Of a stretch of 64,000 nucleotides of DNA, positions 12,480 through 23,861 are shown in pieces (positions within the stretch are counted from its first letter, which is position 1; every line of letters starts with the position of its first letter). The notes beneath the pieces were generated by a model. The model did no database searches. It saw only the letters and a program-made list of their open reading frames with translations, and was not told where the DNA came from. The DNA comes from Quillaja saponaria (Eukaryota > Streptophyta > Magnoliopsida > Fabales > Quillajaceae), in NCBI GenBank assembly GCA_029379385.1, contig CM055611.1:2108001-2172000 (forward strand). The letters run 5' to 3'. A program made the translations under genes and the position numbers.

Positions 12480-12960
12480 AATAAAAATTGTCCTAGAACA
12501 CTTACTAAGCAAACCTTAATTGGTAATTTTATTTTTCTAGGATTTTAAATGTGGTTTGTTGTTTCAGAATAGTCATTAAGATTCAATAAATATGATATTT
12601 GAAAATTAATTTTTTTTTTTTTAAAACTTATGAATTAATTAACACTAAAAATATAGTCAACCATCGTAACAAATATTACAAATTATTCTCTTACAATACC
12701 TTAGAATAACAATTGTCTTAAGGGTACTCATTAGACAAACCTAATTGATAAATATTTTCTACGATTTTATATGTGTTTTGTTGTTTTAGAGCACTTGTTA
12801 AGATTCAATAAATATGATTTTTGAAAATTATTTTTTCTAATAAAAAAATAACAACTTATGAATTTATTAAAATTAAAATCATAGTAAATAAATATCACAA
12901 AATTTTCATTATAGTATCTTAAAATAACAATTGTTGTAAAGATGCTCATTAGACAAATCC
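12480..12960. repeat. Two tandem copies of a ~240-bp MITE-like repeat
   Basis: About 12490-12720 and 12721-12960 are degenerate direct copies: GCAAACCT-ATTG near the start of the first, GTTTGTTGTTT, AGATTCAATAAATATGAT-TTTGAAAATTA, ACTTATGAATT, AATATTACAAATT / AATATCACAAAATT, and a shared end GCTCATTAGACAAA-CC. A third, more diverged copy is at about 43440-43640. No coding capacity. Confidence 0.6.
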
Positions 12961-15360
12961 AATGGTAATTTATCATAACTTTGTGTAAAGTATTTCATTT
13001 TAAATATTTTAAATTTTGAAAATTATATTTATTGTACTTTAAAGATTGTTTTTAGGAAACTTTTTTTATTAAAAAAAAAAACTAGAAGATACAATAATGG
13101 ACATATCATTGTACTCATCATTATCTGTTAATACACATTCATCTATTATTCCATCAATTTTTAATGGAAAATATTAGGTGACATACATGCATAGTATCTA
13201 ACTATAATATATATTGATTCTTATAAACACATTCAGGATTTATACTAAAATGGGGCATTAAATAATAATTTCTCTCTAAATTTACAATTAATATCTACAA
13301 ATTTATATTTTGTCAGAGTGTCAAATCCATCCTTTTGGTCCCAAATATATTAACACAGTTTTAAGGGAACCAAAATGAAATATCAAACACAAAGATAAGT
13401 AAGAATATTTACCAAATTATCAATTTTTCAATTGTTGTCAGCTCTATAGACAACTATTTTTGTTTGGTTCATCTTGGTTTGACAAATTTGACTTCATTAA
13501 AAATCCGATTAAAGAATTAAATATTGAATTATATAATTAGAAAAAAAAAAAGTTGAACCCTGAACTTAAGGATGAAATTTTAAAAAAATGGTCCAATCTT
13601 CAAAGACAATTAAGCCTAATTTTTAAAACGTTTTAATTTCAAATTATACTATATTATTCTTATTTAGTTTTTTAAATGATATCTTAATTACAGGATTTAT
13701 TAAGATGCAATAGATACAATTACTTAAATTAATATATTTCAAAAGTAAAATTAAATTAATTATATAATACTAAAATTATTGTCAACTGCATAACTACATG
13801 CTATAAAACTATTCTCTCTCTCCCTATAAATATACATCAGCCTAAGTTGTTGATCTGAATTCTCTAAAATACACTTTACATTTTAAAGTGTAAAGTGAGT
13901 GATCAATCCTAACAACTGAAAGAAACCAATGGACTAGATTTAGGCACCTTATTCCTAAACATTTTTCTTTTTCCAAAAAAATACAAAAAAATAAAATAAA
14001 CAAACTCGATCGTTTCATTTTTCACATACATACAAGTAAGGTAGATAAAAATATAAGAATTTTTTAATATTTTTTAAGATAAAACACATAAAAAATAAAT
14101 TTATTTAGCTAGGTTTTTAAACATTAACATGAATTTTATAGAAATAAACTGAAAAAAATAGTATATATATAAGGTTTTTTTTTTTTTTTTAAAAAAGAAT
14201 TAAAAATTATTCTCTAATTTTAGCTAAGATTGTGAAATTTCCATTTCCCTCACCGTTCCTTTTGTAACCTTCTAATTCTTAGATAAAAGTTTAAAGAAAT
14301 ATTTTTAATTCTTATTTTTAGATTTACTTCCACAAATAATTTCATGTTACTGTTTACTTATAAATCTAGAAAAAATTTATTTTTAAGTATCAAATCATTA
14401 AAAACAAAATAATAAAAAAAAAAATCTAAATTCGTTCTTTTATTCTCATCTAAATTAAAATGATTTTTTTTAGCTATCAAAAGAAATACAATAAGAATAT
14501 AAAGGTCAAGATAACCAGTATTGTTATATGAAAATACTAAACATCAGTTAGAAATATATTTAGGATGGCATTTAGAAAAATATATTGAGTTGATTCTAAG
14601 TTTCAATCCCAACATATGTGCGGTGAGAGTTTTTAAATAAATAATAGTGATGTGAGCAAAATATTTCATATCAGAGAGTATAGGGTAACCTACCTGTAGT
14701 TCCATTTTTTAAATAACAAAATGGTACTAATTCTATGAAGCGCATATATTTCTCTTATTTTTTTAATAAATTCAATTTGATAAAAATAAAATAAAAATTG
14801 TAGGTGGGAGAGTAAGAATGTTATTGTTTTATGTGTGTAGAGAGAGTGAAGTTTGTTTTGTAAAATTAAAATAAATAATATTTATTAAGTGATGGGATGA
14901 GATTTAATTATTAAATTTATTTTTAAACAATTTAAATAGTTGTATATTATATAGTATAAGACCACAATTAAGGTATGAGATCATAAGAGATCTCTCATTT
15001 TTATAATAGTATAGATATATATGATAAAACTTTATAATTAGTGCTTTGAAGAGAGAAAATTAGGTATTATTGATATTTTTCCTTATTTTCTTTATTTAAT
15101 TATATCCATACGTTTCCATTTTAGTTCTTGTAATTTACTATTTATTAGTTTCTATCATGTTTATATGATAAAACTTTATTTTCTTTATTTTCTTCATGTT
15201 TATATCAAGGATAGATAAATATAGTTTCGTCAAATAGTTTTATTCATTTTCTTTGCTATGAATAAAGTTTTGGAAAACTTCAACGCATTTGTCACATTGC
15301 ATTATTGAAAAATGATGATCCAGGTCAGCTATACAATAGCAGAATAGATATGGGCATTGA
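12961..15360. other. AT-rich gene-free DNA
   Basis: Long runs of A and T with no reading frame showing protein-like composition and no recognisable RNA gene. A degenerate relative of the 12.5-kb repeat may lie near 13680-13810. Old decayed transposon DNA is likely but nothing can be named. Confidence 0.3.
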
Positions 15361-15365
15361 TCAAT

Positions 15366-15571
15366 TTTTTTTTTGATAAGGAGGGCAAGATAACAAAGAA
15401 AACTAGAAGAATGGAATAGTTATTCTACGCTTTCAAGCTATACCCAATTTATCGCCCTCAATTAAGTCTAAAATCTCAAGAGGAGCTTGGTCCCAATCAA
15501 GGTGATCTACAGTACCATCCAACATGAAGTTAACAAGTCTATCAGCCACCCTATTTGCTTCACAAATGTCA
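15366..15571 (-). mobile_element. 5'-truncated LINE remnant (RNase H C-terminal piece)
   Basis: Minus-strand translation from about 15571 reads EANRVADRLVNFML, then a Trp/Asp-rich tail and a stop at about 15436. EANRVAD-LVN is the characteristic C-terminal helix of the RNase H domain in plant LINE-type retroelements. After the stop the minus strand runs into a run of about ten A at 15366-15375, consistent with a retrotransposed poly-A tail. Only this piece survives. Confidence 0.6.
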
Positions 15572-15599
15572 AATGTCAATTAACAACCAATCAGGCGTT

Positions 15600-16480
15600 A
15601 GTTGATAGGTAAATAGTTATATACTTTACCAATTTACACCTTAATTGACATTTTTACATGTGAATCAAGAGTGGTTCTATAATTTATGTACTAATTATTT
15701 AATATTAGATATCGAGCCAATGTATGCACTAATTGTTATTATCTATATTGCCAGTGTATCGTCATAAACTTTGTCAATTTACACAACTAACTAATATTAT
15801 TACACATGAATCGTCAGAAATTCTATCAATATATGCACTAGCAGTTTTTATTTGTATTTTACAATTAAATAGTCTTGCACATTGCCATTTTACTCACAAA
15901 CTTTTTTATTTATATTTTACAAGTAAATCATCAGACATTCCTATGCACACTAATTATTTATATGTTACACGTAAGTTACCATAAACTAAGCCTATTTACC
16001 CACTATTTTTTTTTAATTTGTCATTACATGTAAATGATCATAGCTATATCAATTTACTCACTAACTATTTTTATTTGTATTTTACATATAAATACTTTAC
16101 AAATTCACTAATTGATTTTATTTAATTTGTACAAGTAAATCATCAGACAAGATGCCAATTTACTCACCAGTTGTTTTGATTTGTATTTTATATGTAAATA
16201 GTCAAATAGCTCACTAGCTGTTTTTATTTGTATTTTACATGTAAACCATCATAACTCTGTCAATTTACTCGCTAACTATTTTTATTTGTATTTTACATGT
16301 AAATCACATGATCATACTCTACCAATTTACTTACTAACTGTTTTTACTTGCATTTTACATGCAAAATTTTCAATTGTTTCAACGATTTGATAATTAATTA
16401 TTTTTATTTGTATATTTAAACATAAATCAACAGCGGATTTACTTACTAATTATCCATGTTTGTATTTAATTTATATATAA
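15600..16480. repeat. Degenerate minisatellite, unit about 55-62 bp
   Basis: About 13-14 units are recognisable. Each has TTTTTATTTGTATTTTACA, TGTAAAT-ATCATA, then CCAATTTACTCACTAACT (pieces vary). Two well-kept adjacent units near 16208-16320 give a 58-62 bp period. The core TTTACATGTAAA is palindromic. Units in the left third are more diverged. No protein coding is suggested. Confidence 0.85.
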
Positions 16481-16822
16481 CACGCTAAATTTCTTAGACA
16501 ATTTCAGTACAGACTAGTTTAATTTGAATTGTTGCATGCAAATTTATAATGACAAATATAGCTTACTAAGGTCGATAAATTTGTGCGTGAGAACATGTTC
16601 CAAATTAAAACTAAATTGGCTCTTAATATCTCATCTGACAACGCAAACTTTTATAAGAAATATAATATTTTATTTAATTCCTATTTAGAAATGGAATTTG
16701 CTCCATATGCATCAGGCTACAATTTATTCGAACAAAGCAAGAACTTTAATGTTGCATGAAAGAGAAAATTGATGGTGTTGATTTGTCGTAGAAGATGTGA
16801 ATTCAAGCCAAAGGATAAGAGA

Positions 16823-16846
16823 ATATATATATATATATATATATAT
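16823..16846. repeat. (AT)12 microsatellite
   Basis: Twelve uninterrupted AT dinucleotides. Likely polymorphic. Confidence 0.95.
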
Positions 16847-16849
16847 GGC

Positions 16850-17533
16850 TTCCACATGGACCACTTGCAAGGAGGCAGTGACGAGTGGGAGGTGGTGGCT
16901 CCTGCCTCATGCATTTGCATATGAAGCTTCCTTGAAAGACTAACTTGCCTCCTTTGCATCATACAAGTTGTAAATGCACTATATTATTGAAAGTTCTTAT
17001 GCCTATCTTAAATATTTTTTTCTTAGAGGAAGACAATTCTGATTCATGCATTCCCATAGCCCTACTCAAGGCTAAGGTTGTGCCTTGGAAATGAAAAAAA
17101 AGCAGAGACTAGAGAGACACAGGAATTAAGATGCTAGTGTTTGTCAATTGTCACCATTACTAGTGCTGATTCTTTTCTTGTTTCTGGTGCAAGAACAAGC
17201 AACAATACTTATCTCGTTTTCAAAAGAATTAATTGTAAATTAAATTATATCTATTTCTTCTAGATTCTATTAAAATTATAAAGATATTACCTTTACTTAT
17301 AAAACAATCAAATTTTATCATCGATATCGCATATTTTGGTTCTTTGGTAAAAAGAACATAATTATTCTATTAATATTGAAGTTCTTTGAGTAAATTTTAG
17401 AAACAAAAGGAAAGTTTTTTTTTTATTTTTCATAAAATACAGAAGATCTGAATAATTTATTCTAAATTTTATTACTTTTCCTATCTAGTTTAGTCTAGTC
17501 TAAATAGTTAGTATTTTTGTTTTTGGTTTGAGG
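16850..17533. other. Gene-free DNA
   Basis: AT-rich sequence with short mixed stretches. No supported gene, repeat end or RNA structure was seen. Confidence 0.3.
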
Positions 17534-20370
17534 TGTTGCCACACCCCTCTCAGAGGTATGACTGGCCGGAAGAATGGATAACCAAACTTCTGTAACCTTG
17601 ACTTCAAACAAGAGACGAACACGATACTTAACTAAATTAAAAAATAAAAGTAAATTTTATAAAGCATGAGTTAACAAAAATAAATTTTTTTTATTAAAAC
17701 TTATAACAAATTATTAAAAATTTTGGCAAATGTTCTCTATAAAGTAGAACATGCCCATAAAATTTAAAAACACATTCCTATTGTTATACAATAACAACTA
17801 CAACAACAAAGACAACAAGTAGCCCCGCTCTGATTCTAATAATAATAACAATTTACTAGACTATTACCTTACATAAGACCATGAACCCCACAATTCTAAT
17901 GTTACTGCAAACTTTTATCCTTTGACTTCAAGATTGAGATTCTGAAAAATTACCTTGCCGCCAAACACTCGGCAAAGTCTATTATCGAGAACCGCTATCC
18001 TCGTGATTCTGTTACTAAAAAAAATAACCACAGAAGAAGGATGAGTCATACCGACTCCTTGAGTGAAAAATTGTACCTAAAGGGTACCAGCATCACCCAA
18101 TATACGTATAGAATATATTATCAATTAATATCTACATGTTATATATTTCAAAAATACTAAGATTACACATATACAAATACATAAGTATAAAACTTAGCTA
18201 ACACATTTCAATTAGTATACTATATAATCCACTTAAAACAATCAAAACATACAAAGCAAGCAAAGGGCCAACATAGTAACTTAGTCCAGCACAACAGTGT
18301 CTCCCCCCATCGGACATTTACGCTCCCACACAATAGGTTAATTCTCTTACACAAGCCATCCCACCGGGGTTGAGCACTTAATTTAAAAATAAAAATAAAT
18401 AAAATTTATCAGAATCAAAATATCTTAAAATTTCAAATCATAATATTCTAGGTGCACCTGGATTTTAATTTCGAAGATAAAAATCATTTCTCAGAAAAAT
18501 CTCACTTTGTTGGCTCTTATCAAGTACAACCAATATCAAACAAGCATGATTCAAATAATCACGGAAATACTACACTTGCTTATTTTCCATATATCATATC
18601 TATTCAAATACACATATAATTACACATAATAATCTAACCCCCAAAGATAACAATTAACCATTCACCTTTAACCGATTTTGTTCGTTACTTACACTAGCGT
18701 TCACACATCTCATCAAGTCCACATTTGGATTCGGAACTGAAATTCATAATTCCAAATAATACTTAGTTCATAAACGTTATTGTTATAATTTTTTAATTAC
18801 TAAGCTTATATATCAACTCCTATAGGTTTCTTTATGAAAGTTTTCTATTAAGTTATTATATGTCAAGTAGTATAAATTGTATTTTATGTGGTAAGGTTGA
18901 TAATAAAGAGACATTTTAGATGTCTTGACAATGCATTTGGTATAAAGAAACTATTAGAAAAGATAGAAAATATTAATGAGTTAGAAATGTTGAAACTGTC
19001 TAAACTTGGGGTTTGGACCAATGTTCACTCTAATAGTCATATCTTTCTCTAGAAAATTTCAAATCCTGTTTTATAAAATTTATTAAATACTAGACATATG
19101 TACCTTTAAAATTGTATATCATTTGTAATTTTTAGATTTACATATCAATACAGTTTATTTTTTGAAGTTACATCAAATTTTACAAAATGCAAGATTTTGA
19201 CAGCACTGACCTTACCTTAGTTAATTAAACATAACTTTCTTTAGGAAAAAAGAAATCCAATTCTGTTTGTTGGATAAATAAATAAATATCATATATATTA
19301 TTTAGATGTGTATAATAATACAATTAATTATTTAAAGTTTACTTTATGTTTAAACTTAGTTAAAACTTGGAATCTCCCTTTCCATCATCTTAACTACTTA
19401 TTTTACATGTCAAATTAGACTTAAAGAATTATAACTACTTCAATAAACAAACCAACAATAATTACATTAATAAGATTAGTTCAATTAAATCAAGATTTTA
19501 ATTCAATAAAACTTTGACAATAATTATTTCAAGATTCCTTTCTTGATTAGTTAATTCCATATATTTAACACACTTGAATTATAACTTATTTAACTTACTA
19601 TTCTAATTAAACTTAGAAGACTTATTATTAATTTACTTACCTTAAGAGTTTAACTATGCTTACATTAACATACTCAATATGACCATGTCAAAGTTTTAGG
19701 ACAAGAAAATTCCTGCACCTATTTTCTTATTAACCAAAACATCCTAAACTAAGATAAGTCCTCCAAGAGGTAGGTGTAAGACTTAAAGGTATCTTAAACT
19801 ACTAAGAAGTCTCACGTCAAGCACACCCAGCAGCAGGATTACTATTTGACTTCAAATTACACATTAAATACATGAGTTTAACAACCAAGAAAATGACAAA
19901 ACAAGGCAGACATGCTGCCAATTGATCCACCTCCCCCACGGCTACAGCCTCCCAAAAACAGGGCATGTTTAAAGCCCAGCTGCAGCCATCATAACCTTCA
20001 TCCTTAACCCCCTTCTTACACACGCCCACATAATCACACGCCCACATAATCACACACCCACACAAGAATTCTTAGGTTCACGGGTAGGAAAATTATGCAT
20101 ACAAAGCTGGAAACTCCTAGCCTAAAACTGAGTATATACACTTTGACAAAGGGGATAGTTTCCACGGCACAAGAAACCAAAACAGCCACTTGGAGCAAAG
20201 AAAAAGAAAGGAGGATAACCCATACCCTGATTATAACCAAAACAAAATCTTAGAATTCTTATAGCAAATGAAGCTTGGCGTGGATTAGAGGAAGAGCAAG
20301 GAAATTAACACAACCAGCCGAGAGGTAAAGAGAAGGAAAGCAAAGTCGGTGGCAATGTGGAAAGAAAGTA
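17534..20370 (-). mobile_element. Probable old LTR (Ty3/gypsy-like), right boundary unknown
   Basis: At 17534 the plus strand reads TGTTGCCACACCCCTC, the complement of the ...GGGGTGTGGCAACA end typical of gypsy-class LTRs. Inside, the segment around 18035-18065 (GATGAGTCATACCGACTCCTTGAGTG) and the GC-richer blocks at 18300-18370 and 19800-20330 resemble chromovirus LTR text as I remember it. No gag-pol, primer-binding site or polypurine tract was found, so a solo or truncated LTR is inferred. An 18-bp direct repeat (ACGCCCACATAATCACAC) is at about 20025-20060. The upstream end and target duplication were not located. Confidence 0.35.
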
Positions 20371-21216
20371 ATACAAAGACAAAACTTAAATAATAAAATA
20401 ATAAGAACATGTTTAACTAATTTTTTTAATATGTGGTATAGATTGTCTTCACTTTCAAATAATATATATATATATATATTTACATATATACATGTATTAT
20501 CATTTCATCACTTCAATTTACATTATCATAATTGTATCTACTTTTAATAAATAAATATACACAAAATTTAAAATATATACTAAAATATCAGTTTATAACA
20601 TATTTAATGTATTATTATTATTTAATTAATTTAATTTACTTATTATTATTTTATAACTAAAATTTACACATTACTTTAAATTTAACGTTATTACATTTAA
20701 CATTCTAAATGTTACAATATCAAATTATGACAAGTGTCTTCTAGAATAACTCTAAGATATTTAAATCTCTAAAAAAAAAGTTAATGGAGGTAGAAATAAA
20801 AATTGGAGGAAAATATGAAGAAATAATATATATTTACAATACAAGTTCACAACTTTTACTTTTCTGGAAAATGTTCTTACACTACACAAGACCCTGCACC
20901 CTGCAACTTGTTCCGAGTGGCAGTGTTTGTGCAAAACTATAGGAGCATCTTTCATTGGATAGTAAAAAATACAGCAAATAGGTTTAATTAAAAAAACCAA
21001 AACAAATGTAATGGGTAATTTAGCATTAAGCTTGATTTCATACGCAACTGGTTTCAGAGAATTTGCCTACTAGTCCCACTAAGCTTAGTCTAGTTGACAA
21101 TGGTGGAAACATCCTTTTTAGTTCCCAAATAATGTAATGCATCTGCTGCAACCCTGTGTTCTATAAAGATTTCTGGTTCATTTGTGTGCTTGTGAACTAG
21201 AACACAAATTTTGATT
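20371..21216. other. AT-rich DNA and 3' flank of the translocator gene
   Basis: Includes an (AT)n run near 20461-20480. From about 21000 the text becomes mixed and probably contains the 3' UTR of the minus-strand translocator gene. No other gene seen. Confidence 0.35.
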
Positions 21217-23212
21217 TCATCTATATCTCTTTTTGGCTTCACTGTACAAAATTACTCCAATGATAGTAAGGGCATATCCCAGCATCCCTATCACTGAGAT
21301 GGGATTTTTGAAAATCAAAATCGAGATCACCACAGCAACCGCCCCTTTTGCGTTTCCGAGGACCTGCAAAGATTGAAAAAAAAGGGGAGCTTTTACTCTC
21401 AAACTTGATAACAGATTTTGACGAAGGGTGCATAGTTTGAGTAGAAGAATATAAATCTAGATGAATGATGCAGACAAAATAGCATTATGTGAAAGTTGCT
21501 ACATTTCCTCCAATGGAGAAATATACCTGAAGAGTCAGAGCACTTGTATGTGTAGTGACCAAAAAATTGGTCAAGTTCACAAAATATGCTAGTGAAGAAT
21601 TGAAGAGCAGATACCAGATTATTCTGATATCTTCTCTGGCAAGAGCTATTGTGATTGCAATCACATTTTCCTCCATTAGCATTGTTGCAGGAAGTAAGAC
21701 CACTACTGCTATCGGTGCCATATAAAGCAGCAGGTTCATAGAGTCCAGCTTTTCCCTGGAGACCAACAAAACCATTTTACCATGGCTCATATGATTAAGA
21801 AAAATTATCAATGATTAAGTGCCTGTGGAATTCTTACTTCATTTGTTTATGTATAGTAAGGAGAAAAAACAGGATTATTACCCCTCTGAGGTCAATAAAA
21901 TACCCTGAAGCACTGACTTTAATGCTCTTGCAGCCGTTGCTGAAACACAGATGACAAATCCAAATAGATGAAAACTTGGTTCACCCTACAACCAAACGGT
22001 ATATGTGCACGAAGATATTACAAATTTGATTCTCTGGGCAACAGAGGGGATGTAAAATGCAAACAATGGTTGTCTTAGGCTAAAGAATAACTATATCCAG
22101 CAGGCACTCAAAATCAACTGTAGGTAGGTTTATACAGAAAAAAAAAAAGGCTTTGTCAACCATATTGGTTTGACACAATTTTTTTCAAGAGATGGATGTG
22201 TTCTTCATTGCTAAAGAGATGATTCCCCCCTTGCCTTCTTAACCTTCAGTAATGCTAACTCAAGTCTTTCCTTTACTGCTGTGACAGCTAACCTAGATCT
22301 TTTTGAGCTTCGGGAAAAATTATAGTTGATTTAATGAAGCTTAATCTTATCATCAGCCTTAAGATTTATATTAATTAACAGATGATAAAAAGATACATTA
22401 ATTTGAAAAAAAAAAAAAAAAAAAAAAAACTATATGATGCTATGCAATGAGTCTACAAGATCCAAGGACTATGATTTATAAATCGTAGTATATATTTCCT
22501 TTCTTGTGACCCTATATTAGCAGCATAGGTCTTTGGGATAAAATTTCAGCCTTCAAGTTTTCAATTTATTTCTTCAATTCATGATTAATCATCAAAGTTT
22601 GTCCAAAAACCCGATAATTTAACTAACTTCAAGTATTGATGATAAAAGGACCAATTAGATGCTCTAACAACAGGATATGTACATGTATATACAAAAATGT
22701 CTTCTTATCAAATCTAGTAAAGTCATTCATCAATAGTTTGTTATTAGATGTTGTTTAGGAAATGCTTACCCCACTAGCAATGACGACACCTGCAACAACT
22801 GGTACAAGAGTACCATACGTAACCCAAGCTTCTCTTTCCTTGATCATCATATAGGCAAAAACTGCAGTGAAGAACGGGGTGGTAGCCCCAATTGCTTGAT
22901 TGAATGACACCGGAATGTACCTGAGAGACATATTACCACAGACAACAGAGAAACAGAAAACAATGCTCAGCCCAGTAATCTTTGCAAACTGTTTCTTAGA
23001 CTTAATGCTCTGAGAGAAACTGTCTCCATTAATGCAATGGCAACGTAGCTGAACAGAGAACAAGCCACCATATGGCACATGGTGAGGAAGACTGGGTATT
23101 TGAACCCATAGTTGCTGAGCAAGTACTTGTTAAGGAGGAGGACCCCAATATTAGAGCTGTACCAAGCAATCACAAGCCCGATCGTCGACCATGGGATGGT
23201 GTTGTTCATCAT
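21217..23212 (-). CDS. Sugar-phosphate/nucleotide-sugar translocator (TPT/NST family), one frameshift
   Basis: Multi-pass membrane transporter of the plant Golgi triose-phosphate-translocator/nucleotide-sugar group, nearest by memory to the 'probable sugar phosphate/phosphate translocator' At3g11320/At5g05820 proteins. Exons: 23212-22770, 21985-21882, 21755-21527, 21363-21217, all GT-AG. Conserved blocks: [95 protein letters not shown] and the C-terminal SEAKKRYR. About ten hydrophobic segments are apparent. With one base restored the protein would be about 307 aa. In exon 1 the frame switches near 23011-23022 between METVS and QSIKSKKQF, so one base appears missing. The remaining exons are clean, so a sequencing error or very recent pseudogene is likely. 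The start could be either of two adjacent ATGs (23212 or 23209). Confidence 0.88.
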
Positions 23213-23861
23213 ATGGGTTCTGGAAAAGTAATTTTGTTTTTGTTTTTAGGCTTCAAAGCTTGAAGCTTTCAAGGTCTAGCTCTGGAACATAGGAGGTGAC
23301 GTAATGGTAATTACTATTATCAATTTATCATTTAAGAACAGAGAGGTATAGTGATTGCGGGAATGTACCTGTCATACCATATGCATGGAAAAAAGGCCCC
23401 ACAAATTAAATTATGTATTCGTGGGGGGCTACACTGCTTTGGGCTCTCTAGACTAAACTGCCATTTGATGCATGTTTTTTTTAAGGATCTGAAGGTTAGT
23501 TTCTAAATTCTAACGTTAGACAATTGCTATCAATCCCATAAAGTTTCCTTGCTCTGGTATATGTAATAGCGCGTGTGATACACTTTCCAACAAGTGTCCA
23601 TTAGATGTAGACAACTATATGCGGCCAACTGCCAGCTTTTGATCAGGAGTTTCCAATGCCTGCAGATTGGAGGCCTGCACCTAGTTTATGTGTATCATAA
23701 ACCAAATTTGTAACGACTAATATTATAAGGAACAATTACTGATACTGCAAATCGTAGTTGTAAGATTGAATAAGCAATAAAATTTGGATACTATAAAGAG
23801 TTGATGTGATAAATTACTATCAGTAACTTCCACGTACATATATTTAGTTATTTACATAATC
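23213..23861. other. Intergenic region between translocator and ceramidase genes
   Basis: Upstream of the translocator ATG there is a possible splice acceptor (TTTTCCAG, about 23225), so a leader exon may lie further right. The rest shows no gene. The 3' UTR of the ceramidase gene must start near 23861. Confidence 0.35.

Noticed and set aside
15733..15984. Open frame of 83 codons
   Set aside because: It reads through the minisatellite; repeated YxYxTSK-type text reflects the repeat, not a protein.
19817..20240. Open frames with Cys/Val-rich text such as MWACDYVGVC
   Set aside because: They run across the short direct repeat and the presumed LTR; composition and lack of family match argue against genes.
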